In this document: piece after piece, positions 38,701 to 46,542 of the stretch
Layout of the letters: every line of letters begins with the position of its first letter
Numbering within the stretch: the first letter of the stretch is position 1
The notes under the pieces: generated by a model
Seen by the model: only the letters and a program-made list of their open reading frames with translations
The model's database searches: none
What the model was told of the DNA's origin: nothing
From: Rhodopirellula sp.
GTDB taxonomy: Bacteria; Planctomycetota; Planctomycetia; Pirellulales; Pirellulaceae
Reading direction: 5' to 3'
NCBI GenBank assembly: GCA_024644085.1
Contig: JAHELS010000002.1
Location: 1-64,000 of the forward strand
DNA length: 64,000 bases
Program-made: the position numbers and the translations under genes

Positions 38701-39100
38701 CCTCGTCCGTACTCTCACGACCCTGAAGCGTTCGGAAGGAACAGGTTTCGCCCGTCTGAACGGAGTCGCGGTCCGCTCCAAAGATCAGCCGGTAGTAATA
38801 CCGTGTGGCAGGATTGAGGCCGTCGACTTTGACCTTGACGATGAAATCGTTCTCCGGCTCAGCCTTCAACCAATCCGTCATCCGCGCCGAGCGAAAGTCA
38901 TCGCGCTCGGACAGCTCAAAGCGGGCAACACCGGCCATTCCGGGAACATCACCGTCAGTCAGCTTGGCCACGGACGTGAGTCGTGATTGAAGGATGACGC
39001 TCGTTTGCGTCACTTCCCCGGCCATTTCCCCCTGCGCGTGAAATACCTGAGGCACGGCCGCCAGAAGCAGTGCAGAGAACAGAAGAGAAAATCCGCTCAT
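35774..39100 (-). CDS. PhoD-like phosphatase fused to alpha/beta hydrolase region(s)
   Basis: 1108 residues with a signal peptide (1-22). The N-terminal half (to about 480) is PhoD-like metallophosphatase: a strand-rich start, TGDNVYYD, YWEKDDHDHRYNDCD, SPTPMVGPDDAY and CGDRHWQYHSVDP carry the metal ligands. Residues about 540-830 are an alpha/beta hydrolase of acetyl-esterase/dienelactone-hydrolase type with GNSGGG (Ser 687) and DDTHSF (His 797). A third segment (about 920-1108) again looks like an alpha/beta hydrolase (IDVRGFGET), but its elbow reads GVGAAG near residue 1040, without the serine. Expected to be exported and to release phosphate and cleave esters. It could be an old fusion of separate neighbouring genes. 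Divergent from the 39604 gene. Confidence 0.82.
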   Translation of the reverse strand: MSGFSLLFSALLLAAVPQVFHAQGEMAGEVTQTSVILQSRLTSVAKLTDGDVPGMAGVARFELSERDDFRSARMTDWLKAEPENDFIVKVKVDGLNPATRYYYRLIFGADRDSVQTGETCSFRTLQGRESTDEVSFVVVTGMNYMSFHYGKVKKGKRTGVGAYRGENKHLGFPALATMLKKKPDFFVGTGDNVYYDSHDDREATELKDLRRKWHEQFVQPRFVELFRHVPTYWEKDDHDHRYNDCDREGNRAPLSELGIQTFREQVPVVDPLDPQAKTYRTYRVNRHLQVWLVEGRDYRSPNKMPDGPDKTLWGAEQIAWLKRTLTESDATWKLLISPTPMVGPDDAYKIDNHTNHKGFRHEGRALLDWIKEQRLDEQGFHVICGDRHWQYHSVDPTGIEEFSSGALVDSNSRLGRSPGDPKSTDPDATIRQLHSQTKASGGFLQVTVHDDGSIRFEFFDENGESLYHTVKPSRNSLSVLKEDGANLLRDHLLRRIRQQYDARRRDVEEAFSSRDALMKRQEQLKSRLRTIVGELPPKSPLQAKTTGTLKGDGFRVEKVVFQSRPQHYVTANLYVPDGDGPFPGVLIACGHSGLGKAYPSYQKAAMLIAHSGMMALVYDPIGQGERLSYLKGSRNAGLQHKLDNVNAILVGRTAVGYQAWDSIRAADYLMSRPELDRSKPLGMTGNSGGGAQTMYLMALDGRIGPAAPSCHITTLQRNFELGGAGDGCQSPPLTGALGIDHPDFFVMRAPRPSIILSAERDYKDIVFTRKTYAETQKVYALLDRPECMEMFAYDDTHSFSQPRREAAAQWMQRWLLDKSAAITEPEFEPFDGNELQVTESGQVLSEFADAFSVSNLNLRRAKELASARKNFWRSHARSESIEKVRELAGVGKTISAAESERCGVIDRGDYQIEKLILRREGEVPVPALLFRPSQPAGKAPVLYVDGRGKAADAGAVGRVEQLVQGGNTVLTIDVRGFGETTDSPSNVAYVKGDHRAAMWSMHLGKSLLGQRVEDVLAASACLSRLTGMKDEKFDLIGVGAAGPVVLHAACLSEQVGRVTLRNSIGSWVEDVVAQPRDMDAISHVIPSALTTYDLPNLAALLGDRLTIE

Positions 39101-39603
39101 GAGTTAACCTGCAGACGTACGGTGATTGTGTGTCAGTTGGATTTTAGAGCATTTTCAAAAACGATGAGTACTTCGCAAAAGGGATCCTTAATCGGCGCTG
39201 ATATGGGTCGTAGCTAGCCACTCAAACTGAGCGATTTTAGAAAGTAGCCATCTCGCTCCGCGTGATGTAGCCCGACCGACATGATTGCTACTTGAATCGA
39301 TTTGTGTCGGAAAGAACGCTTCTCCAGGCGAATCCTGCGATTCAATTGATACCGACGGTGAGTCGATGGTCGGGCTACTTCACGACGGAGCGTGAAGGCT
39401 ACTTTTCCCTGAGGTAATCTGCGTGGAATTCCGGCCGAAATCGCGCTCCCGCGTTCACCGCGAACGCGACGGTAGCTACGGATTAAGTGTCTGCCAAATA
39501 TCGTGCCGCTATTCGGATACGATATCCAGAGACTCGCGCTACTTACGAAAGTCAGATTGACGTGGCCCTGGTGCCAGTCGCATTCGAATAGAGGAGACAT
39601 GTC
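39101..39603. other. Divergent intergenic region with palindromic tracts
   Basis: 503 bases between divergent genes. No gene was seen. It contains repeat J1 (39244-39402) and further GTAGC-type tracts (GTAGCTAGCC near 39211 and GGTAGCTAC near 39470), which look like outer arms or other partial elements. Promoters for both flanking genes must lie here or within the repeats, but none could be assigned. Confidence 0.5.
39244..39402. repeat. Palindromic element J1 in a divergent intergenic region
   Basis: Left arm GTAGCCATCTCGCTCCGCGT (39244 on) and right arm ending GACGGAGCGTGAAGGCTAC (39402) are inverted copies over about 40 bases. The right arm contains a hairpin TTCACG-ACGGAG-CGTGAA. Confidence 0.75.
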
Positions 39604-40734
39604 TTGAAGATTTCCTGCACCGCTTTGATCCTCTTCCTCGTCCCGCCCGTTGCCAACGCGCAGAATCGCAAGCAGCCGGAGTTGTTTGAAGTTCCCGAAA
39701 TACGCTCCTCGTGGGATGACTTGACCCGCGGAATTAAGACTGCGGAAGACTGGCAGAAACGGCGGATTGTCCTCAGGCAACGATATCTCGACCTGATTCG
39801 CGATCAGCACAAGCCAGAGAAGCCGCCGCTCGATTTGAAGGTTCACGAAGATGTCGTCGTTGACGGTGTCTATCGACGAAAGCTGATCAGCTACGCGGTG
39901 GAATCCGATGAGCGGGCTCACGCCTATCTGGGAATGCCGCTTGACATAAAGACTCCGGCTCCCGCGGTCGTCGCTTTGCACGGCACGTACAAATACGGCA
40001 AGAAACGAGTCGCCGGACTGATCGACAATCCCGACAAGGCGTACCTAAATCATCTTTGCCGCCGAGGCTACGTCGTCATCGCGCCAGAGCACTTTGTATC
40101 AGGGCACCGGATTCCGCCCGAAGGTCCCTATGAAACAGGAGCCTTTCACAAAAAGCACCCTGAATGGACGGCCGTTGGAAAGTTCACCTACGAGCACTCG
40201 ATTGCGATCGATGTGCTGCAGAGTCTGGACGAAGTGGATGACGACCAAATCGGAGCACTCGGGCATTCACTCGGCGGCCACGGGACGATCTTCCTCGCTG
40301 CGTACGACGATCGCATCAAGGCATCGGCGTGCAATTGTGGTGCGTCGTTCTTCCGTCACAACCCACGGGTCGAGGCCTGGTCCCGCAATCACTGGTATGT
40401 CTACTTCAAACCGATCCGTGAAGCGCTGCTCAACAAAGAAATGCCACCGATCGATTTTCACGAGATCATGGCGCTCGTCGCGCCTCGAGCATTTCTCGAT
40501 CTGTCCGGGTTGAACGATGGACACGGCCCGACCCAACGCCAACGACTGCTGATGCTGATGAAGGTCATGGATGTGTACGAACTGGAAAAGTCGCCGCAGA
40601 ACTTCGGCTTCTTCGTACACGGTCGCGGACACTCCGTCGCGCACGAATCGCGTCAACTCATCTATGGATTCTTGGACTCTCACCTTAAGCCGCCCGAAGT
40701 GACCAGAACACGACTCGTCAAGACGGAGAAGTGA
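39604..40734 (+). CDS. Secreted alpha/beta hydrolase (esterase / dienelactone-hydrolase type)
   Basis: 376 residues from a TTG start preceded by GAGGAG at suitable distance; the nearby ATG at 39599 runs into a stop at once. Signal peptide 1-20. The alpha/beta hydrolase core begins at PAPAVVALHGTYKYG (about 120). Nucleophile elbow GHSLGG places Ser 222; acid candidate in LSGLNDGHGP (about 300) and His 343 in HGRGHSVAH complete a triad. Related secreted esterases act on acetylated or methylated sugars, which fits the neighbourhood, but the substrate is inferred only. Divergent from the PhoD fusion. Confidence 0.82.
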   Translation: MKISCTALILFLVPPVANAQNRKQPELFEVPEIRSSWDDLTRGIKTAEDWQKRRIVLRQRYLDLIRDQHKPEKPPLDLKVHEDVVVDGVYRRKLISYAVESDERAHAYLGMPLDIKTPAPAVVALHGTYKYGKKRVAGLIDNPDKAYLNHLCRRGYVVIAPEHFVSGHRIPPEGPYETGAFHKKHPEWTAVGKFTYEHSIAIDVLQSLDEVDDDQIGALGHSLGGHGTIFLAAYDDRIKASACNCGASFFRHNPRVEAWSRNHWYVYFKPIREALLNKEMPPIDFHEIMALVAPRAFLDLSGLNDGHGPTQRQRLLMLMKVMDVYELEKSPQNFGFFVHGRGHSVAHESRQLIYGFLDSHLKPPEVTRTRLVKTEK

Positions 40735-40747
40735 CGTGTAGGGTGCC

Positions 40748-41292
40748 ATGAAACAGTTCCTAGCGATTGCCGCTCTCATTATTTGCCCTCTTGTCTCCCA
40801 CACGACTAGTGCGGAAGACGGATTGGTGGCGCAATGGAAACTGGCGACCGATGCCAAGGACAGTGGCGACGGCGAACATCATGCCGTGAATCATGGTGTT
40901 CAATTCACTGACGACGGCGCGGTGTTTGATGGCGCCGTGCGTGGCTCGAAGTGCCTCCACCAAAATCGCTCCAATTCGGGACGGACGATTTTTCGATCGC
41001 CGCGTGGATCCACACGGACAAAGAGTTGGACGACGTTCTGGGCGATGTGATGACGTGTTACGATGCGACGACGCGCACCGCGTTCACGATCAGTTTGATG
41101 AACTATGCCGGCGTAACCAACTCACAATCGCATTGGCGTAACGTCCTGTTCAGCACGATGCAGGACTCGCCGACAGAGTGTGGACGGATTGCGGCGGCCG
41201 GGAACGAATCAGCAAGTGAAATGCGATTCAGTTTGCAGGACGCCGACCTGTACTCGTTTCGGTTTTTGGCAAAGGAGTCGAAATCAAGATGA
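40748..41292 (+). pseudogene. Broken LamG-domain secreted protein gene
   Basis: A signal peptide (MKQFLAIAALIICPLVSHT) and the first part of a LamG-like domain (VAQWKLATDAKDSG) run in one frame to about 40940. The domain continues in another frame (LQFGTDDFSIAAWIHTDKEL, from about 40945). A frameshift therefore lies near 40930-40945. The second frame ends at 41292 after a short tail, so the usual long C-terminal part of such proteins is missing. The stop overlaps the start of the next gene. Either a pseudogene or a sequencing error plus truncation; the missing C-terminus favours decay. Confidence 0.65.
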
Positions 41293-42674
41293 AGAACGTG
41301 CATAGGCTCACGATTCTGCGGCGTGATCTACTTGTTGGTGCTATCGCAGCGCCTGCGTGTGCGATGGCGATTCCAGCATTTGGCGATTTAAGTCCGCAAG
41401 AGGACCTTCATCTTCTCTCAACGCAAGGGTGCGGGCGCGCGACAGGATATGCCGAAGCCAACCGGATCATCACACATAACGGAAAGACGCATGTGGCCTG
41501 GCTCGACTCGCCGACGGAAGGATTCCGCGTGCGGGTCGCGACGCTTGATCACAAGTCGGGCCAGTGGTCGCCGACCTACACCGTCGGCGAGGCCAAAGAC
41601 AATCATGGCGGCCCGGCATTGACGATCGATTCGCAAGGGTATCTGCACATCGTTTACTTTACGCATCACGATCCGTTTCGCTACCGACGATCCAAGCGGC
41701 CCGGCGATGCGTCCCAGTGGGAGGACGAAGTTCAGTTCGGCCAGCGATTGACTTATCCGACACTGATCTGCGGCCCTGACGATACGCTCTACTTCTCGGC
41801 TCGTCGGAGCTTCGGTGATCGACCATGGATCGTTGAGTTGTGGGAAAAGAAGCCGAGTTACGATTGGAATCGCGTCGGATCTATCCTGTCTTCGCGTCAC
41901 AAGGGCTACGCGCATTTCCAGGAATCACTTGCCTGGGGACCCGACCACTGCACCATCCATCTTTGCTGCCGATTTCATGAAAAGTCTGACAAAGACAGCT
42001 ACGGCCGACTGCAGACCGTGGCCTACATGAACAGCGATGACTTTGGCCGTACGTGGAAACGATCTGACGGTTCGAGGCTTGAGGGACCGATTACACCGGA
42101 CAAGATCGAAGTGCTGGACAAAGGCGGCGAAGATTTTGAGCGCGGGCTGCGCGCGGGCTGTCTTGCCGTTTCGCCAACCGGAAAGCCAACCTTGATGTAC
42201 AGCGTCGTCGCCAAGCTGAAAGGTGAAAGCTGGCTAGCGACGTCCGACGGCAGCGGTCAGTGGAAGCGGACGCGACTCAACGATCATCTCCCGCGGGAGT
42301 GGAAAGCGCTGAATCTGATCATGGCGGGTGGCTTGGCGTTTGATCAGGCCGGTCGACTCCACGGCGTTGCGCAATTGCAGACCGGCGAGCGCAACGAAAA
42401 GATCTGGGGCGACCCGACCAACGAAATCGTTGCCTTTACAGTGGATGGTGACGACGATATTCAGTTCCGTGCGATTAGCCAGTTCGATGCGGGTACATCG
42501 CATTGGTTTCCGTCGATCGAACGCCCCACAGGCCACAACCAGATTGCAGAGCGCCCGGGTGTTTTGTTCACAGCAGGCCCCGCCGGGAACAAGAATACAG
42601 ACCTGCTGAATAATCGCGTTTACTTCAGCCACGGATACGTTTGTCAATTTGCTTGGGACACGAGAAATGAATAG
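41289..42674 (+). CDS. BNR-repeat (BNR_4-like) secreted protein
   Basis: 461 residues with a Tat-like N-terminus (LRRDLLVGAIAAPACAMA). The body has beta-propeller-like repeats, with conserved stretches such as VAWLDSPTEGFRVRVATLD, DNHGGPALTIDSQGYLHIVY and AGGLAFDQAGRLHGVAQL. This pattern matches BNR_4 proteins, found in some polysaccharide-lyase-related and sialidase-like propellers. Five-residue Asp-box signatures are weak (NSDDFGRTW). Enzyme activity cannot be claimed; carbohydrate binding or cleavage is plausible from context. Confidence 0.72.
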   Translation: MKNVHRLTILRRDLLVGAIAAPACAMAIPAFGDLSPQEDLHLLSTQGCGRATGYAEANRIITHNGKTHVAWLDSPTEGFRVRVATLDHKSGQWSPTYTVGEAKDNHGGPALTIDSQGYLHIVYFTHHDPFRYRRSKRPGDASQWEDEVQFGQRLTYPTLICGPDDTLYFSARRSFGDRPWIVELWEKKPSYDWNRVGSILSSRHKGYAHFQESLAWGPDHCTIHLCCRFHEKSDKDSYGRLQTVAYMNSDDFGRTWKRSDGSRLEGPITPDKIEVLDKGGEDFERGLRAGCLAVSPTGKPTLMYSVVAKLKGESWLATSDGSGQWKRTRLNDHLPREWKALNLIMAGGLAFDQAGRLHGVAQLQTGERNEKIWGDPTNEIVAFTVDGDDDIQFRAISQFDAGTSHWFPSIERPTGHNQIAERPGVLFTAGPAGNKNTDLLNNRVYFSHGYVCQFAWDTRNE

Positions 42675-42716
42675 TTCACGCGACCTTTCCTCCACGCTCC
42701 AATCCTGGAAGCAGTA

Positions 42717-43877
42717 ATGAGATCTTTGTTTTTTGTGGCGCTACTGGCCGCATGTTTTGCCCTGCCTTCAACGGCTTGGCCGCAGCAGACTCGTAGCAAA
42801 CAAAACGGCGATGCGATCGCCTGGCAGGAAAAAGCGGTGGACTACGCGCGGATCATGTCGCGGGTCAAGTGGACGCCGGTCGCCGAGGGGATGCCAAGGC
42901 GAGGCGGTCAGTTCGAGGCGGGGAAGGAATACACCGGGGTCCCCTATTCAAGCGTCAAAGCCGAGGGCCGGTACATCGGATTCGATATCTTTCTGAAGAC
43001 GTTTCTGGCCGCGGTCGAGAATCCGCAGAGCGTCCTCTACACCGAGAATCTGAAGGGGAAGGTGACGAACGCGGAGTGCTACTACGGCAAGGTTTGTTCT
43101 TCTTACACCAGCTATGCCCTGCAATGCGCCATCTGGTATGTCAGCCGTCTTCATGGACCGGAGCATCGTGACGGAATCGTCGAGGTGGAGTCGCAATCGG
43201 CCCGGGCCGCGCGCGTGGGCGATATCATCTTCACGCCCCCGGCGACGAAGGGTGGCGGTTCGCACATCGAGATCGTGACTGAAATCACTCGGGACGCCGA
43301 CGGAAAAGTGACGCATGTACGGATCGAGGAAAGCAGGCCACAAACCACGCGCAACACGAATCGAAGCGCCAGCGCCTTCAACTCTCATCTGGCCGCGCGT
43401 CATCGAAAGCTGTTTCGCATTACGGACCTCGATGCCTGGCGTGGCGACAACAGGGCGGAGTCGTTCCTGTTCCCGAATTACTCCGAGGATTCGGCGACGC
43501 CCGAGATCAACCGCGTGCTCCTGCTCGATCGCGGCGACTGGGTTCCCTATTTCAAGGGACAACCGGTCAAGTTCAACGTCATGGACCGGGATGAGAGGGG
43601 GATTACGAGCCTGGCAATCAAGCGGGGCGATGAGTTAGTAGAGACGATTCCGCTGTCCGGCCGCGGCGTCGTGCAACGCGTGTACTCTACGTGCGGCGAC
43701 TACACCGCGCGTTGTGTGATGAAGGATGGCTCATTGAGCAAGGCGTGTGAATTTGCCGTCTGCGATCTTGCATTTCACTGCGCCGAAAAAAATCGTGCCT
43801 CTCGGGAAACCCTGGGAGCTTCAGCTCAGCTCGGACAACATGAAGCCGATCATCGCCCACCTGAACAGCCGCCATAA
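42717..43877 (+). CDS. NlpC/P60-like cysteine peptidase-type secreted protein, frameshifted at 3' end
   Basis: A signal peptide (1-22) is followed by a region with the papain-like NlpC/P60 layout: Cys 127 in GKVCSSYTSYAL and His 183 in GGGSHIEIVTEI. A beta-rich C-terminal part comes after about residue 250. Such enzymes cleave peptide or amide bonds, often in cell wall, but distant members vary. After about residue 355 the frame loses sense (NRASRETLGASAQLG) and stops at 43877. The natural continuation lies in the +1 frame. The switch point is a run of seven A at 43786-43792; six A would restore the frame. The true product is likely about 445 residues if the shift is an error or is suppressed. 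Confidence 0.68.
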   Translation: MRSLFFVALLAACFALPSTAWPQQTRSKQNGDAIAWQEKAVDYARIMSRVKWTPVAEGMPRRGGQFEAGKEYTGVPYSSVKAEGRYIGFDIFLKTFLAAVENPQSVLYTENLKGKVTNAECYYGKVCSSYTSYALQCAIWYVSRLHGPEHRDGIVEVESQSARAARVGDIIFTPPATKGGGSHIEIVTEITRDADGKVTHVRIEESRPQTTRNTNRSASAFNSHLAARHRKLFRITDLDAWRGDNRAESFLFPNYSEDSATPEINRVLLLDRGDWVPYFKGQPVKFNVMDRDERGITSLAIKRGDELVETIPLSGRGVVQRVYSTCGDYTARCVMKDGSLSKACEFAVCDLAFHCAEKNRASRETLGASAQLGQHEADHRPPEQPP

Positions 43878-44052
43878 CAGCTACGGCCACCGTAACGTGT
43901 TCATCACCGACGAGGACCGGCAAAACGGCACGGTCGTTATTCCCGCTCGCCTGATTCCCGACAAAGGCGAAATTCAGATCTGGCTGATCGGCGAGAACCG
44001 CTACGGGCGTTTGAAGAAACGCCGGGATGTTTTCGTTGGGGGGACACCGTGA
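43786..44052 (+). pseudogene. Detached C-terminal part of the NlpC/P60-like gene
   Basis: In the +1 frame, KKIVPLGKPWELQLSSDNM continues the upstream protein and ends at TGA 44050-44052 with a sensible tail (RYGRLKKRRDVFVGGTP). An in-frame ATG at 43747 lies before the switch point, but the sequence between is not typical of a protein start. Read together with the preceding feature it forms one gene broken by one extra A in a homopolymer. Confidence 0.6.
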
Positions 44053-44089
44053 TCAAGTCACAAACTTTTGACGGAAGGTAAGAACGCCA

Positions 44090-45214
44090 ATGAGTCAAAT
44101 TGATCGAATAAACAGACGAAGCATGTTGAAGACCTCGGTGGTTGGCGTGTCGAGCGTCGCGGCCGGGAGTTTCGCGACACTCGCGATCAGTGCTGACACC
44201 TCGAAGACCACGGCCGCGCAGGATCCCGTCAAGCTCCGCAGCGGAGACTATCCACGATTCCGCGGACCGTTTCCGATTCTTTCCACTCCCTACACCGAAT
44301 CCGGGGCGGTGGACTTTGAGGTGCTGGCTCGGTCGGCGCGATTTGTCGACTGGTGTGAAAGCCCGGGCATGATCTGGCCGCAGTCCAACGACAGCATCGA
44401 CCTGCTGACTCGGGACGAAAAACTCGAAGGGATGGAGACGCTCGCCAGGGCGGCCCGCGATTTGAAGACAACGGCTTTGTGTCTCGGTGTGCAGGGCGAA
44501 GACACCGACGACATGCTCGTCTACGCCAGACACGCAAAGAAGCTGTCGCCCACCGCCGTCATTTCGCGGCCTCCGGATACCGGCAAAACGCAGGACGACC
44601 TGCGCGGGTACTGGCGGGCTCTCGCCGAGGTCATTACCGATCGGCCCGTGATGATCCAGACGCACGGCCGCCGCGGAGCAGCCACGCCAACAACGGCGCT
44701 GCTGATCGAACTGGCCAAAGAGTTCCCGAACTTCGGCTACGTGAAGGAAGAATCCAGTCCGGTCATCCCGCGCATTCGCGCGTTGCTCGCGTCGCCGTCG
44801 ATTCGAAGCGTCTTCAGCGCACGAGGCGCTTATGGGTGGCTCTACGAATCACGAATCGGGACGGAAGGACTTGTCACCGAACGCAGCGTCTACGCTGACA
44901 TCCTTGCCAAGATCTGGATGCAGATGCGAAGCGGCTCCGATCCTGGAATGCTCAAGGACATGTACGGCAAATTGACGTTGATGTGGAACCTGCAAACCAC
45001 TCACCCCGGCAACCTGCGCGGCTACAGCCTCCACCTTTTGAAGATGCGGGGCGTGTTCCGGAACATGATCTCACGCGAGTACGGACCGGGCGGCAGCATT
45101 CCCGCCAAACCGATCGTTCGCAACCTGCGCTTCTCGAAAGAAGAAGTCGCCGAAATCGAGTGGCGTTGGCTGTCGCTCAAGCCGTACCTGAAGCCCGGCA
45201 CTTTCGATGGTTAA
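44090..45214 (+). CDS. DapA-family (dihydrodipicolinate synthase-like) lyase/aldolase with Tat-type leader
   Basis: 374 residues. Barrel of the DHDPS/N-acetylneuraminate lyase family: FRGPFPILSTPYTESGAVDF begins the first strand (about 57), and FGYVKEES holds the predicted Schiff-base lysine (Lys 219). An N-terminal NRRSMLKTSVVGVSS stretch resembles a Tat leader, unusual for this normally cytoplasmic family. Several such Tat-led DapA-like proteins occur in planctomycetes. Next to a sialidase gene it could act on sialic-acid-like or other keto acids, but that is inference. Confidence 0.8.
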   Translation: MSQIDRINRRSMLKTSVVGVSSVAAGSFATLAISADTSKTTAAQDPVKLRSGDYPRFRGPFPILSTPYTESGAVDFEVLARSARFVDWCESPGMIWPQSNDSIDLLTRDEKLEGMETLARAARDLKTTALCLGVQGEDTDDMLVYARHAKKLSPTAVISRPPDTGKTQDDLRGYWRALAEVITDRPVMIQTHGRRGAATPTTALLIELAKEFPNFGYVKEESSPVIPRIRALLASPSIRSVFSARGAYGWLYESRIGTEGLVTERSVYADILAKIWMQMRSGSDPGMLKDMYGKLTLMWNLQTTHPGNLRGYSLHLLKMRGVFRNMISREYGPGGSIPAKPIVRNLRFSKEEVAEIEWRWLSLKPYLKPGTFDG

Positions 45215-45228
45215 CCACTGTGCAATCC

Positions 45229-46386
45229 ATGAAACCTGACTTTGCCTTCCTCATCTCCTTGCTGCTCGTATCAGCAGCTGCTGCCGGGCAGTCGCTCGAA
45301 ATCATCGATCTCGAAACCCGCGTCGTAGCCAAAGCAGACGGCCGTTGGTTTGGCCGGGCGACCGTGGAGCGGACCGCCAGCGGAACGCTGGTTCTGTGTT
45401 ATCGCGGCGCATCGAGGCACACTGGGTCGGACGGCGTGATTCATGTGCGCTTCTCCAACGACGGAGGTCAGAACTGGTCCGACGCGGATCACGCGACCGA
45501 TGGCTCGCCGATTGCTGGTTTCCCGATTTCGTTTGAAGGCGACGATGCGTTCGAGCCGTATCTCTATGCCGCGCCGAATGGCCGGATCATCCTTCATGTC
45601 TGGCGGACGACCGGACGCAATCATCGCGAGGGCAAGGGCACGTGGCAGACGGATTCCGCTGATGGCGGGCAAACGTGGAGCCAACTGCGACAGGTCGATT
45701 TCGTTGGGACCGACAACGATGATCACTGCTATGCAACGGACGACCACACCACGATTGACGGGACGATCTACACCAGCCTGCGCGAATACGTCGGCGGCGA
45801 GCAGCGTTGGCGTTGCCGGTTCATCGACTCGCCCGACAACGGAGCGTCGTGGCGGGTCGTCAGCGAACAGGTCAACGTGCCGGAGCACAACTCCGTCGAG
45901 AAGGGTTTCGAGTATGTCGGCGGCAACCGGATCGTCAGCGTCGGTTCGGACGGACCGGGGCGGCGTTTCGTCCTGCAGACCCGTTCCGATGATCGCGGCA
46001 AGACCTGGCGCCGCTGGAAAGACGCGCTGCCGCAAACCGGCGTGTGGGATCGTCCGCGCATCTGGACGCTGGCCCATTTGAAAGGCCAGCCTGACTGGTG
46101 GACTGACCACACGCTGATCGGTGTCGGCAACACCACGCCGAAAGCAGGCCAGAAGTTTCCCCGCGCCAATGCGGTCTACCTTTCGACCGATCGTGGCGAG
46201 TCATGGAAAATGCTCGGCGGCAAACCGATCGACGAGTTCTACCCGGACGGCGGCTACGGAGATCTGGAATACGATCCGACGACCGGTTGGTTTGTCTATC
46301 TCTCCTATCGCGGCAAGGGACTCCATGGGGAAGCCGAGATTGTGCAGTATCGATTTCGGCTGAAAGGCCGGGCCCAAGGGCGGTAA
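45229..46386 (+). CDS. Sialidase-family (BNR / Asp-box) secreted protein
   Basis: 385 residues from ATG 45229, which gives a clear signal peptide (FAFLISLLLVSAAAA). The frame extends upstream into the DapA-like gene, but that is overlap only. Five Asp boxes are visible (SNDGGQNW, SADGGQTW, SPDNGASW, SDDRGKTW, STDRGESW), enough for a six-bladed sialidase-type propeller. An early arginine region (RWFGRATVERTASGTLVLCY) fits the start of the active-site blade. Activity on sialic acid is not certain, since many family members have other roles. It follows the DapA-like gene after 14 bases. Confidence 0.82.
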   Translation: MKPDFAFLISLLLVSAAAAGQSLEIIDLETRVVAKADGRWFGRATVERTASGTLVLCYRGASRHTGSDGVIHVRFSNDGGQNWSDADHATDGSPIAGFPISFEGDDAFEPYLYAAPNGRIILHVWRTTGRNHREGKGTWQTDSADGGQTWSQLRQVDFVGTDNDDHCYATDDHTTIDGTIYTSLREYVGGEQRWRCRFIDSPDNGASWRVVSEQVNVPEHNSVEKGFEYVGGNRIVSVGSDGPGRRFVLQTRSDDRGKTWRRWKDALPQTGVWDRPRIWTLAHLKGQPDWWTDHTLIGVGNTTPKAGQKFPRANAVYLSTDRGESWKMLGGKPIDEFYPDGGYGDLEYDPTTGWFVYLSYRGKGLHGEAEIVQYRFRLKGRAQGR

Positions 46387-46388
46387 GG

Positions 46389-46410
46389 AAAGGCATCTGG
46401 ATACGCTGAA
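46389..46410 (+). repeat. Short repeat, copy 1 (with 61872-61893)
   Basis: 22 bases starting AAAGGCATCTGGAT, two bases after the sialidase stop; a copy with 21 of 22 bases identical lies just before the 61896 gene. Here it is followed by an ATGAAAC start that opens only a 17-codon frame. It may be a conserved leader segment of a gene lost at this place. Confidence 0.5.
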
Positions 46411-46542
46411 TCAAGATGAAACACATCACTCAGTTGATTGCGCTCGGTTACATTGTCGTGGAGCGTCAGGTTTCACGCTAATGGCCTGGGCGAATCCTTA
46501 CCGGCTCAGCGGTGAACAACAAATGATCGTGAAGGCCAAACC

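Noticed and set aside
36046-39217. Several plus-strand frames of 60-160 codons
   Set aside because: All antisense to the 1108-residue fusion gene and without any recognisable protein features.
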